NCBI GenBank assembly: GCA_015680905.1
Contig: CM027377.1
Coordinates: 89,905,454 to 89,969,453, forward strand
Length of the DNA stretch: 64,000 nt
Reading direction: 5' to 3'
Source: Coptis chinensis
Taxonomy: Eukaryota; Streptophyta; Magnoliopsida; Ranunculales; Ranunculaceae
Shown: piece by piece, positions 35,240-46,661 of the stretch
Position numbering within the stretch: position 1 is the first letter of the stretch
How the letters are laid out: every line of letters begins with the position of its first letter
Notes under the pieces: generated by a model
What the model was told of the DNA's origin: nothing
Database searches by the model: none
Seen by the model: only the letters and a program-made list of their open reading frames with translations
Position numbers and translations under genes: made by a program

Positions 35240-36735
35240 TTCTTACAATAGTCAAATTAGCAATAGAATAAATCGTCAAGCTTCTCACAATTTTTTTGGG
35301 CACTAGCTTTGGTCCATTTTTCCTTTCAATTAAACCGTCAACAATTTAACCGAAAAAAGGAATACCAAAATCAATAGACTCCTTAGTTAGAATTGAACCA
35401 TCAATATACTCCTCACTTTTGGAAACAACACCTTTATAAAAAAAAAACTTATCGTATAAAAAAAAATCTTATCGAAATAGCAATAATGAGAAATTCCCCT
35501 CGCGATGAAAATTCTCCCGCTCACCCCAATTATTTTTCCCTCTCGCCGGATATTAAGGGATTGATGTTAGGGTTACGCCTATATATCCTTCTTCCCCTTC
35601 CATTGCAAACCCTAACAATTACGCCTTTTTTCTTCTTCATCTCATTGGTCTCTTGCACACTCACTTCTTCACTGCTGCGCTGAAACTTGTTTGAGAAGGG
35701 ATCAGTCTGATGACTACTACAACAAAGGTTTCTGAAATATAAAAGTAAGTATTTTTTTGGTTTATCTCTTTTTTCTTGTTTAAATTGTTTGTAAAAATAT
35801 TTGTTATTGCATTTGAATTTTTTTTTTTTTAATGAGAACCTCAGTCTGAGGCTATTAACACTTGTTATTTCAACACAGCCATGAGCACTTATTTTTGTAA
35901 TTTCATCCCACCTCTTTTCCGATCATAATTCAAACAATGACTCATGGCCGTTGTTTATGCATGTTTTGGTGTTACTGGTTGTTGTTTATTGTGACAGTAC
36001 ATTTTTTTTTTCTTTGTTTACTTCTTTGTTTTTCCATTTCATATTGAATATTTCAACAAAACTAATCCCAGGTAACCAGTTTTAGGTACAGCGAAGCTCC
36101 CAATAGAACTAAGATAGAAGAAAACCCACCTTTCCTTATTGGACTCCTTCCTTTACCAATGAAACAAGGCACTAAAAGTACTTCTATATTTATTTTGTAT
36201 GGCATTAGGTATTTCTTGGTCAAGCACCTGAAAGTAATGTTAATTATTAGTATATGTCAAAGTACTCTACAAGGAAAAAGTAAAACATACAAGAAATGTG
36301 AAGTATTCGATCAACACGCCTGCACTGCCTAATAGGTATATTTGCTATTATATATGTTAGATTGTCATATGCATGGTGACCAGAAAGTAGGTATTCTAGG
36401 TAAGATTCATGCATTAAGTGTTGCTTCACGCATGAAGCTAGGAACCAATAAACTGTGAGTATTCTTACAAGTGTTGTTCTACTCTGCATGCATACATGAA
36501 TAATTACCCTACAAATAGACATATTATATTAAACGTTGTAGATAATTTTTTTTAGAGTATGTAAATATAGAAAATGGCCATGTGTGTGCCACATGTCAAT
36601 ACAGTTACAACAACAGAAGGAAACTTTTTCAAGCAAGTTTGTTAGATAATATTGTTAATTTTATATATTCTAAAAAAAATGATTAGTTTTTACCCATTAC
36701 AAATGTAGTGACAACTAACTAACTAATTACCATAC
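35240..36735 (+). promoter_or_regulatory. CACTA-1 5' region with a possible promoter
   Basis: At 35580-35586 there is a TATA-like 'tatatat'. About 25 bases further is a telo-box 'aaaccctaa' (35607-35615), followed by pyrimidine-rich sequence. This layout is common at plant promoters of highly expressed genes. A possible splice donor follows near 35743 ('aaaagtaagta'). The rest is AT-rich with no gene visible. Confidence 0.35.
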
Positions 36736-37503
36736 CTTGCATAGTGAGATGAAGAGATGATCATGAACACTATTTGAACTCCCAAGGCCAATATCAGGTT
36801 TGTCATCTCCAAAGAATTCTATAAGAGCCTTGTGCTTTACAAGCAACCCCGGCCCATCAACAAAACTAATGAAGTACATACCCTCCATAATTCTGTAATT
36901 CAAGCTAGGAAACTATAACAACATTGACGTTCAAGTAGTCTTTGAGAAACCATTCAACCATCACCTTTGGAACACTAGTAAATACAACCTTCCTCCCTGT
37001 TGATGCTAACACTTCATAGGCTTGAAGATTAAGATTCTCAAGATAAAACTTAGGTAAAACAGCCCTGCCAACACTGTCCATATACTTCAACTTAAGTCCA
37101 TAAAATGTTATGAACACCATGACCCTCAATCTAATCTCATGATTCATAGCCAACAGAAACGGGTATGATAGAAGTAACATAAAGGCTCTAATAATGCTAC
37201 CACCTTCAAAAGCAACCAACATGAAGTAAGGAATTGAAAAAAAGATTGAGACCTTAATAAGGCACCATATATATCACAAACCAATGTTTGTGATTCTCTA
37301 CCTTCCAAACAACACTTGGTAACACTAGCTAGGAAACAAAGAAGAATGTTGTGATGATGATTTAATGACAGATTGGTTTTTAAAGTAATAACCATAGTTT
37401 GTGATTTTCCTTTTGTCTGGCGGATGCTATAACACGAAGAGTTAGCTAAAAGTTGATACAAGAGCCATTCAACAAGCTTTAGAAGAACAACAGATAACAC
37501 CAT
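36736..37503 (-). pseudogene. Captured fragment of a glycerol-3-phosphate acyltransferase gene (GPAT1-8 family)
   Basis: The minus strand starts at ATG 37503 (MVLSVVLLKLVEWLLYQLL) and includes 'LEGRESQTLVCDIYGALLR'. After a frameshift near 37230 it continues 'MLVAFEGGSIIRAFMLLLSY', 'DSVGRAVLPKFYLENLNL' and 'GRKVVFTSVPKVMVEWFLK'. After another shift it reads 'GLLVKHKALIEFFGDDKP' and 'VHDHLFISLCK', ending at an intact splice donor (AAG|GTATGG). These are signatures of the N-terminal phosphatase-like half of plant sn-2 glycerol-3-phosphate acyltransferases, which make cutin and suberin precursors. The acyltransferase half is absent. It lies antisense to the transposase gene. I infer capture of exon 1 from a host gene, closest in feel to GPAT5/7. 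Confidence 0.85.
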
Positions 37504-37720
37504 GTTTGTATGAATTGAGAGAGTACAAATAAAGCGTTGTGTGTGAAGATGAATAGATACTGGTGATGTTAAGAAGAGATATATAGAGTAGTGTACATGA
37601 TGGTCTTTTAGTGTGAGTGCTTTAACGTTTTGTTGTGTGTACATGTGTGTGTGTGTCCTACTTGTGTGTGTGCGTCTGTATTCGAACAAAGAACTTAACA
37701 TAAAGCTTAACAACTGAAAT
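37504..37720 (-). promoter_or_regulatory. Captured upstream region of the acyltransferase fragment
   Basis: On the minus strand a TATA-like CTATATATCTC lies near 37579-37588, about 80 bases before the fragment's ATG. It is preceded by a CACACA microsatellite (37632-37678). The leader between is CT- and CA-rich like a plant 5' UTR. This suggests the host promoter and 5' UTR were captured with exon 1. Confidence 0.45.
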
Positions 37721-38499
37721 GAATTCTAACTTACTAATTTTAACATATAAAAAGGTAAACAAAGCGTTTGCTTATTAAAAAAGTGAAAAAGAAAAGATAA
37801 AAACCATTAAAGTAGCCAAGGAAATACTGGTACACCACCTACCCTTAGTCTTTACCAAAGTATACAACAACCAAAACCTACTCAAGTAACAAATAATATA
37901 CTAATTAATGGATTTTTCATGTATACAACATCCTATTTTGACTAAGGACATTACCAGCTAGGCTTGGAAACAATAAAGTCATTCTCTTGCATAAAATATT
38001 TCATGAAAAGAAAGCAGTTTAATAAAACCACGTTCAATAATTTGTTGGGTACTGTTGTTCCCTACAGACTCACCAAGCCAAAATCGTGTATTGCTCAACT
38101 ACAAGCCAAAGTAGCCATTCTTTAGACAAATTTAATAAACCGAAATTCTAACCTTGATATATGAATACTATTCCAGCTCTAGTAAAACAGTAAGAAATCT
38201 GCACTTCTACTTCTCATATTCACATCTAATTTTTCAGCATAACACCCATATCTACTATAAGTATTAGACCAATCGCAAACTACACGAAAATAGTAATTTC
38301 AAGAATTAGTAGTGAGCTTTCTATCTAAGGAAACCTGCCTTGAACCCCAACAAAGCCACATGTACAAACCAAATTAATCTAAGGTATTTCCTTTATATAC
38401 TTTTGCATTTTTTATTTATTTATATTTTTAGCAAAATTGAGTGCTCTGTTTGGATGTCTTCAGGAACTTCTTGCCACGCACAAACTTATTAGATACTAA
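37721..38499 (+). other. CACTA-1 sequence upstream of the transposase
   Basis: No gene is visible. It is AT-rich, probably the 5' UTR or an intron of the transposase gene. Confidence 0.4.
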
Positions 38500-41400
38500 A
38501 TGGACAAATCATGGATGTCCAAGGATAGGTTGTCAGATGAATATATTCAAGGGGTTGCAAATTTTCTTTTATTTGCAAACCCCACAGAGAATCAGGAGAC
38601 TTGTATGATATGTCCATGTGAGCACTGTGTCAATCTTTGCGAGTTAAAGTCAAAAGGTGGTTAGAAATCACCTTTTCCATCACGGGATTGATAAGCAATA
38701 CATAAGATGGGTATTTCATGGGGAGAAAATTCTTAGTGCAGCTCCTTGTTTTGATAGACAGGATGCCTTCCTTCACGGGATGGAAACTCCAGACAATGTA
38801 GCGAGCACAAAAAACTTGCTACAAGCCGGACTTGAACAATATCCGGGGGATCCTGGAGAGTTTGGAAAACTACTCAATGATGCTGAGAAACTATTATATG
38901 AAGGGTATTCCAAGTATACCAAGTTATCAATGGCGAAATTGTACAATCTAAAAGTGAAGGGTGGGTGGTCTGATAAGTCTTTTTCTGAGTTATTGAGATT
39001 GTTTGGAGACGGGCTTCCTGAAGGTAATTTACTACCCTCTTCAATAGGGAAGGTGAAAAAGATGTTGTCCGTTTATGGAATGAAGTATGAAAAGATACAT
39101 GCATGTCCTAACGATTGCATACTATATAGAGGTGATGCTAATAAGGACCGCACTACATGTCCTACTTATGGAGTGTCAAGGTTTAAAGAGAATAAGAATA
39201 TGACTGAGACAAGCAAAGGTGTGCCCGCAAAAGTTATATAGTACTTTCCACCCATCCCGAGGTTCAGAAAGATGTTTCAGTCTGTAAAAACTGCTGAGGA
39301 TTTGACATGGCATGCCAATGAAAGAGAAGTTGATGACAAACTTCGTCACCCAGCAGATTCCCCGACATGGAAGTCTGTAAATGCTATGTGGCCAGAGTTT
39401 GCAGCAGATTCGAGAAATCTTCGTCTAGCCCTTTCTACAGATGGATTCAACCCACATGGTTCTTTGAGTAGTAAGTACAGTTGTTGACCTGTTATGTTGA
39501 TCACTTACAACCTTCCACCTTGGTTATGCGTGAAAAGAAAGTTCATGATGTTAACTATGTTAATATCAGGTCCACGACAACCAGGAAACGATATAGATGT
39601 GTACTTGCAGCCTTTGATTGATGACTTAAAAGTTCTATGGAATACTGGGGTTGATGTTTATGATGCTTACCGACAAGAAACCTTCACATTCAGATCTGTG
39701 TTATTATGGACAATAAATGATTTCCCCGTGTTTGGTAATCTATCTGGTTGTTGTGTTAAAGGGTATTATGCTTGTCCTGTATGTGGTGAAAAAACACATT
39801 CGTTTAGATTAAAGCATTCTTGTAAAAATGTATACATGGCCACCAGAAGATTCCTCCCAAAGAACCACCCATTTAGAAAAGAAAGGAAGGCATTTTATGG
39901 CAAGCAAGAGTTTCAGTTACAGCCAGAAGTGTTTGATGGTGATAAAGTAAAAGCAAAGGTTAGCATGATCAAAGTCTCTTGGGGGAAAAAAGTGAAGAAC
40001 ACAGGTTTGAGCAAATCAGTAATGCCAAAAGGGGGGAAAAAGGTCACAGGAGGAAAATCAGTAAAGCGAGTGGGTAAAAGGAAGCGACAAGGTGTAGGAG
40101 GACAAGCAAAGAGGTCAACCACACCAAGGTCAAAACAGGTTGATGATGGAGTCGACGAAGTTGTTAAGAAATGTTGGAAGAAGAAGTCAGTGTTTTTTAA
40201 ATTGGACTACTGGGAGTTTTGCTTATCAGACACATTTTGGATGTCATGCACATTGAGAAAAATGTGTGTGACAACATTATTGGTACATTGCTTAACATTC
40301 CCTCGAAAACAAAGGACACTGTTAATGGTCGTCTTGACCTTCAGGACATGGGAAAGGATGAACTAGCACCAAAGATTGGTAAAACTAGGACATTCTTACC
40401 CCCAGCTTGTTACACATTGTCTAGAGCTGAAAAACATAGGGTTTGCCAAACATTGCATGAGATGAAAGTCCCAGAAGGATACTCTTCTAATTTCAAGACA
40501 TGTGTTTCAATGGAAGACTTGAAGTTACAAGGGCTGAAGTCACATGATTGCCATGTTTTGATACATCAATTGCTTCCAGTGGCAATACGGTCTGTCTTGC
40601 CGAAACATGTGAGGTATACAATTATTAGACTGTGCTTATTCTTTAATGCACTTTGTGCGAAAGTAATAGATGTGATGCAGTTGAGTAAAATTCAAAGGGA
40701 TGTCGTCGTCACACTATGTTTGTTAGAGAAATACTTTCCACCGTCGTTCTTCGACATCATGGTTCATCTCACTATCCATCTCGTTAGAGAGGTTAAACTT
40801 TGTGGTCCAGTTTTCTTCCGATGGATGTACCCATTTGAGAGGTAAAAAAACTTTATCCCACTTTTTTATCTTTATAATGTATGAAAAATGGAGAATCATC
40901 CTATCCTTTTGTCTTATAATGTCTTAGGTATATAAGTGTGTTGAAGGGTTATGTACGAAATCACAATCGTCCAGAAGGTTGCATGGCTGAAAATTATATT
41001 GTAGAGGAAGCAATTGAGTTTTGTAGTGAATTCTTATATGATTTGGACCCAATTGGAGTTCCTGCCAACTCTAAAATCACACCTGATGATATGCTTCTAG
41101 AAGGAATCACTCCAGTTGGGGGTGTTGCCACTGCAGTTGATGGTATTGCATTAGAGCAAGCACATCTTTATGTCTTGCGAAACACAAGAGTTGTTGAACC
41201 TTACATTGGGTAAATTTCTTTAAGTGTTTCCGTGTTGATTATTCCATTGGCTTAGAAATTCTATAACTAATTCATTCTAAAACTTAATAGGGAGCACATG
41301 GAGTACCTAAAGAAAAAACACACCCCCGTTCCTCAAAGAAACCAACTTGGTTACAAGAAGAACACATCTGTACTTTTAGTGATTGGCTGAAAGGAAGGGT

Positions 41401-42125
41401 AAGATAAACTATTGTTAAGTAATAATTTTGTGTACGCCTTGGTTACTAAATTTAAACATAATATAGGTTTCAGAAGAGCAAAGCCGAATAACAAAATCTT
41501 AAGTGTGTTAACTTGGATAGCTCAGGGACCTCGAATGCATGCATTGAAATATGAGAGTTATGTCATCAATGGTTATCGGTTTTCCATAAAAGGTCGTGAT
41601 GCTTCACGATTGAATCAAAATAGTGGTGTAAGCTTGGTGGCAGGAGCAATGCAAGTTGCAAGTGCAAAGGACAAAAATCCAGACTTTTCCAACATGTCCT
41701 TCTATGGTGTTGTCGTTGAAATATGGCTTCTTGATTATTTTCAGTTTCACATTCCAATGTTCAAGTGTGATTGGGTTGACAGCGGGAATGGAATAAAGAC
41801 CGATGATCTGGGTTTCACACTAGTGGATCTTGATAGAGTTGGGCATAAATATGTTCCCTTTATCTTAGCCTCTCAAGCCAAGCAAGTCTTTTATGTTCCC
41901 GATCAACTTGATCCTAAATGGTCGATTGCTCTAACAACTCCTAAAAGATGTTATAATGTTAGTGATATTGGTAATGACGTGTTTGATGGGGATATTGGAG
42001 ATAGGGTTCAGCCTGAAGTCATGCCAAGTGTTGATTCATTTGATGTGAATGATGAATCTCAACCAATTTTCTCACGTAAAGACTGTGATGGAATATGGGT
42101 CGAGAATGATTCTTCTAAAACCTAG
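38500..42125 (+). pseudogene. CACTA-1 TNP2-type transposase, broken
   Basis: It starts MDKSWMSKDRLSDEYIQG (transposase-associated domain, cysteine motif 'CPCEHCVNLC'). A one-base shift follows near 38650, then 'RNHLFHHGIDKQYIRWVFHGE'. Transposase core motifs are 'LALSTDGFNPHG', 'LPPWLCVKRKFMMLTMLISG', 'LLWTINDFPVFGNLSG', zinc-type 'YYACPVCGEKTHS' and 'LDVMHIEKNVCD'. Nonsense codons lie at 39239-39241 and 39485-39487, both where a tryptophan is expected. Frameshifts lie near 40215 and 41345. The 3' half has DUF4218 ('LLPVAIRSVLPKHVR', 'SVLKGYVRNHNRPEGCMAENY') and DUF4216 ('SFYGVVVEIWLLDYFQF') with GT-AG introns at about 40843-40928, 41212-41290 and 41400-41466. In functional CACTA elements this protein cuts the TIRs. 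Confidence 0.9.
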
Positions 42126-42388
42126 TGTTTCTTTTTCCTCTCTTTATTGCAATTTTTTTGGTTGTAAGACTTTTATTAAGTGTTTTTAATAATTTCAAGT
42201 GATTGAGATTTTTTTTTTAAAAGTGGTTATCCCATCTTGTATTTATTCATTTTAATCGTCTATTTACTATTGCATTCAGTTTACTACTCTATATAATATG
42301 GTTTGAATGTAGATAATATGGTTTGAATGTGGATAATATGGTTTATCTTACGTACTAATTACTACTATATGTTATTCATAGTTCAACG
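42126..42388 (+). other. Spacer between the two CACTA-1 genes
   Basis: This short AT-rich spacer includes 'gtagataatatggtttgaat' in near-tandem copies (42296-42345). It is likely the terminator of one gene and the leader of the next. Confidence 0.4.
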
Positions 42389-45247
42389 ATGGATCCATAA
42401 GAGGTTGTCCATTCCGAAGACGAAGAAGAACTAAGTGACACTGAAACACTAAGTGACACTGAAGCACTAAGTGAGAGAGGTGCGACCATAATGCATGCCT
42501 TGTCTTGTAAGTGGGATGGCATAATAATTATTGTTGAATTTAATGGAAAAGGTAAGCCTATAGGTCAAAAGGTGCACAACAAGCTTTCTGGTTGGGAAGG
42601 TGCTCTTGCGAGGGCCATAATTCCTTTAAGTGCTTTTCAAACATGGAAAAAAGCACCTGAGGAGCTTCTAAATCTTTTGTGGGTCGGCATTCTGGTAAAT
42701 ATATCTTGTATAGTTCCTTTTTGGTTTGTTTTTATTTCTTGCTTGTATCTTGAATTTTTTTTGTTTGTTCATTACTCAAATTAGATTCAATATAGATGTT
42801 AAGTATAGGAAGGCAGTTTTGAAATCAATTGGAGTTAGTTGGAGGACCTTCAAGAATATGCTTACGAAGAAGTTTATCTTCCCTTTTAAAGATGATCAAG
42901 ATGCGTTTACAAATCCATCTAAAAAATATAAGATAAGGAAACCCGACTGGCATGCATTTGTGAAATCGAGATTAATGGGAGAGGTCCAGGTATATCATAA
43001 ATTTTATTAGAATAGAATTTTTAGTAAATTGGTTGTGTTTATTCATGTGTACTTGTGAGATATATATACTAAGAATGCATGTAAACCATTTTTGAAAGGA
43101 GAGAAGCAAATTACAATCAGCACGAAGGAAAATGAATAAGTATAACCACCGAATCAGCAGGCTTGGATATGGTGGCCTAGAAGATAAATTGGTAAGTACT
43201 TGCATAAATCTTTTAAATATCAATTTATATATTGAACGTAACATAGACTCTACAAATAATTGGACTTCCTATTTATATGTTTTATAATAGAAAGAAGAGT
43301 TGGGAGAATCTTTTGATGAGGATGATAGAGCTAATTTGTGGCATTTAGCTCGTCAAGACAAGAATGGTGGATATTATGATGATGATATGATGGAAGTGGC
43401 AGAAAAAATTGTAAGTTGTTTATATCCTTTTATAGACATTTAAGTATATGTACTTATGTGTAATGTGTAGTAATATTATTAGATATAGCAAACATGTAGT
43501 AGGTTGTGTGCTGGTATAGCAAACAAAGAGTTTTCTGCTACCCCCTTTAGGAAGTAAAGTTTTTCCAGACGAAGCCCTCCACCAGCCCCACTTGATCATC
43601 TGCCTGCTGATCCTTCGTGTGATTTTCCTTCGGTGTGTTTTTCCTACCTGCTAATCCTTCATTTGTTTTTTCTGAAGGACTTGTGTTCTCCCACAGAACA
43701 CACATCGATCATTTACTCCTAACTTCAATTCCATTCTTGTAGTTTCTTCAAGGGTTTATGACCACCATTCATCACCATCCAGCAGTAATGGTGGGAAATT
43801 CTATTTTGAAACCATGCTGCTGATTCTTGTTCCGTCTTTCATTCAACTGTCATTAACTTGCTACTTATTTCCTCAATCTCTGATCTCACTAACTGATGAG
43901 CATAGTTAGATTTCCTAACCTTATCATTTACTTAGGTTGTGCTGCACTTTGCTTAGATTCTTTGCCATTCTCTCCCCCCTCATGAAGGAAGTAGATTGAT
44001 CAACAGTCCGCGAGCTCCCTTCCCCTTGATTTTTTCGAGCTCGACATCTATGTTTCTTGCTGGGAGACTCCCATCTAGTTTCTGATCTTGATTTTCTGTG
44101 TCCTTGATTTTTTGGTCTTGATTTCCTGTGTCCTTGCTTTCTGATCTTGCTATTTTTTGATGGTCAAATGGTCAAATGGTTTTCTGATCTTGCTATTTTC
44201 TAATGGTCAAATGGTCAAATGTTTGCTGTTTTCTGATCTTGCTTTTTTTTTTGGGAACTCGTCAAATGGTCATCCTATCAAACACATAGCATTAATACTC
44301 TTTCTTTTCCCAAAGATGCTGCTATTTAGGGAGTTCAAGTACAATACTCCAAAGGTCCCTGACCTTTAAGGTTATTTCAAAGATAAACAGTATCAACAAT
44401 AAAGATATTGACTTAGTCTTCTTCTAAAAGTTAAAGCAGTGCAGGCATGTTCAAAACAACAAACAAGAAACCTCGCAAGTATATCCAATCAAGTAATCCC
44501 CGACCTATTACAATATATGATCACCAAAAAAGTCATACCGAAAAAAATGTGCAAATTCTAAAGTTGTTGCCACCACAAACCACAGGCAATCCTAACAATT
44601 CTACCACTTACCTCAAGCCTTGTTTGCAATGTTGTTTGATAGCCAATCCCGGCCCTCATAAAGGCCTTACTCCAGAGGTTGCACAAGAACTCTGATCAAT
44701 GGCTTATCTAAGGATGATATATATTGAGCCTTGTTTGCAATGTTGTTTCTTTTATGTTCCGATTGTCACTTTAATTAAATAAAAGTTCAATTGATGTGCA
44801 GGACCAACTAAAAAAAGAAGAAGCTAATAGGAAATTAGTAACCCAAGGAAGCGACGATGTTCTTGCGAAGGCACTAGGGACTCCAGAACATTGTGGAAGG
44901 GTAAGAGCAGGAGGTAAGTATGTCACTCCAACAACTTACTTCAATATCCCAGAAAGGGGTCAAGGCACATAGAGCGAGATATGGAATCCGTGATCTGTAA
45001 GAAAGAAGATGAGAACAAGGCGTTAAAGGAAAGAGTGAGACAGTTAGAGGCATTAGGTATTATACAAGGAATTACCACCAACGTACAAGAACTAGAGAAA
45101 GTTGCTTCCAACAGTTCTAAAAATGAGGGGAGAAAGCGAATGTCAAGCCCATTGGGTGACCAACTATCTAATGGTGCTAACAATAAGACAAATTATGAAT
45201 GTCTTAACATTGAGCTTGAAGCAAATGTGAGAAAGAAGTGCAAACAG
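42389..45247 (+). pseudogene. CACTA-1 second gene, 5' exons (TNP1/Spm-type protein)
   Basis: ATG at 42389 opens MDP followed at once by a stop, then an acidic 'EEELSDTETLSDTE'. Exons with GT-AG borders read on: 42389-42694 ('HALSCKWDGIIIIVEFNGKG', 'NKLSGWEGALARAI'), 42785-42989 ('KSIGVSWRTFKNMLTKKF'), 43099-43191 ('RKMNKYNHRISRLGYGGLED'), 43291-43410 ('NLWHLARQDKNGGYYDDD') and 44802-45247. The last includes 'KALGTPEHCGRVRAGGKYV', a motif of plant CACTA second genes, a stop near 44970, and a coiled coil 'KEDENKALKERVRQLEALG'. The order matches the N-terminal half of Spm-like proteins of plant CACTA elements. The intron at 43411-44801 is unusually long. Confidence 0.7.
43411..44801 (+). other. 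Enlarged intron with tandem repeats
   Basis: This 1.39-kb intron has higher GC than its neighbours. It contains a repeat array at about 44080-44275 built from 'tgatcttgctattttctaa' and 'tggtcaaatggtcaaatg'. It also contains a direct repeat 'gccttgtttgcaatgttgtt' (44617-44636 and 44729-44748). I recognise no gene. It could contain captured DNA. Confidence 0.5.
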
Positions 45248-45320
45248 GTAAATTTTTACGCTTGTGATTATATAATGCAAATAGGTAATTATATTTAATA
45301 ACTCAAACTATCCAATGCGT

Positions 45321-46564
45321 AGACAAAGAGTAGTGCTAAATCAAAAATCAACAAGGCAATCTCAAAACCTAAATATGGAAAGGAGCAGGTATATGTTACT
45401 TAATGTTTAAACTGTAAATGTTATTTTATGTATATAATTGTTCAATTTTACTTTTATTTTTTTGTTAGGCTATGGGCTTGAAAAACAAGAGTGTTGCTAA
45501 GACCAAATGCAAAGTGGCGGTCGTGAAACCTACTCTAGGAAATGAGCAGGTACTTGTTATTTTAGTGTAAACTACAATAAATAGTTGTACTATCAATATT
45601 AGTGTATGATTTTCATTGTGTGTTTATTAGGCTATGGGCTCAAAATGTGAGGTGGCAATCCCAAAACCTAAATCAGGAAATGCGACGGTAAATGTTGTGT
45701 AATTTCTATAGTGAGTTATCATGGTATTCTAGGATATTTTAACTTATCATTATTGTTATATTTGACATTGATATCAAAAGTGTAAGCTGGCTTTGGAGTC
45801 AAAAGACAATGTTGTTGCTGATGCTAGTCTCATTGAGGGGTCAGGACTAGACGAGAAGATCCATTACGTTACATTGGGGGAAGGATATGTACGTGTTCAT
45901 ATTATACGTGCAATTTCAGCAACTGCCATTTTGCCAAGACCAGTTCTTGATGATGCTGTTACCACTGTTGGAGGAGCGGTTGGTTACATTGTGGCTTGGC
46001 CTCGTGAATTTGTGCTACTTTGTGATAATGCAATATCACAACCTAAGTCGGGAAATGAGCAGGTACTTGATATTAACATGTTTACTAAAGGTTATACACT
46101 CACCATATTATTAAAAACATTATTATTATGCTTGTTAGGCTATTCGCTTGAAGGACAATAACAAGGTTCTTGAAGCCAAAAAGGACATACCAATCTCTAA
46201 GTCTAAATCAGGAAATGCGAAGGTAAACTCTGTGTAATGTCCATAATTAGTGACCATAGTACTCTATTATCTCCAAACTTACTATTATTGCTATGTTTGT
46301 CGTAGTTTCCAATGTGTAAGTTAATTTTGGAGTTAAAAGGCAATGTTGTTGCTGATGCTAGTCTAATTGAGGGGTCAGGAGCAGATGAAATGATAAATGA
46401 TGCTAGATTGGGGAAGGTTATGTATGCGAAACTTCAAATTATCGTGCAATTTTTGCAATTGCCCTTTGCCAAGACCGATTTTTGATGATGACATTACCAA
46501 TCATTGAGGTGCGGTTGGGTACCATGTGGCTTGGCCTCGTGACTTTGTGCTGCTTGAAAATATG
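45321..46564 (+). pseudogene. CACTA-1 second gene, repeated middle exons (DUF8039-like)
   Basis: Small exons repeat a common pattern, each flanked by AG and GT and most ending in a lysine/glycine motif. Examples are 'AMGLKNKSVAKTKCK' ending 'LGNEQ', 'AMGSKCEVAIPKPKSGNAT', and 'AIRLKDNNKVLE' ending 'KSKSGNAK' (46139-46222). A longer exon (45781-46062, 'CKLALESKDNVVADASLIEG', 'TTVGGAVGYIVAWPREFVLL') resembles a domain usual in plant CACTA second proteins, which I take to be DUF8039. A second, decayed copy of it starts at 46315, 534 bp downstream ('CKLILELKGNVVADASLIEG'). Confidence 0.6.
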
Positions 46565-46661
46565 GTAAAACATTTAACACTTTTTACATATATCTATAAC
46601 TATTTATTCTTTTTTTTTCTATAACTATTTATTCTTATTATTAGTTGTTTTTTTTTGTTAG

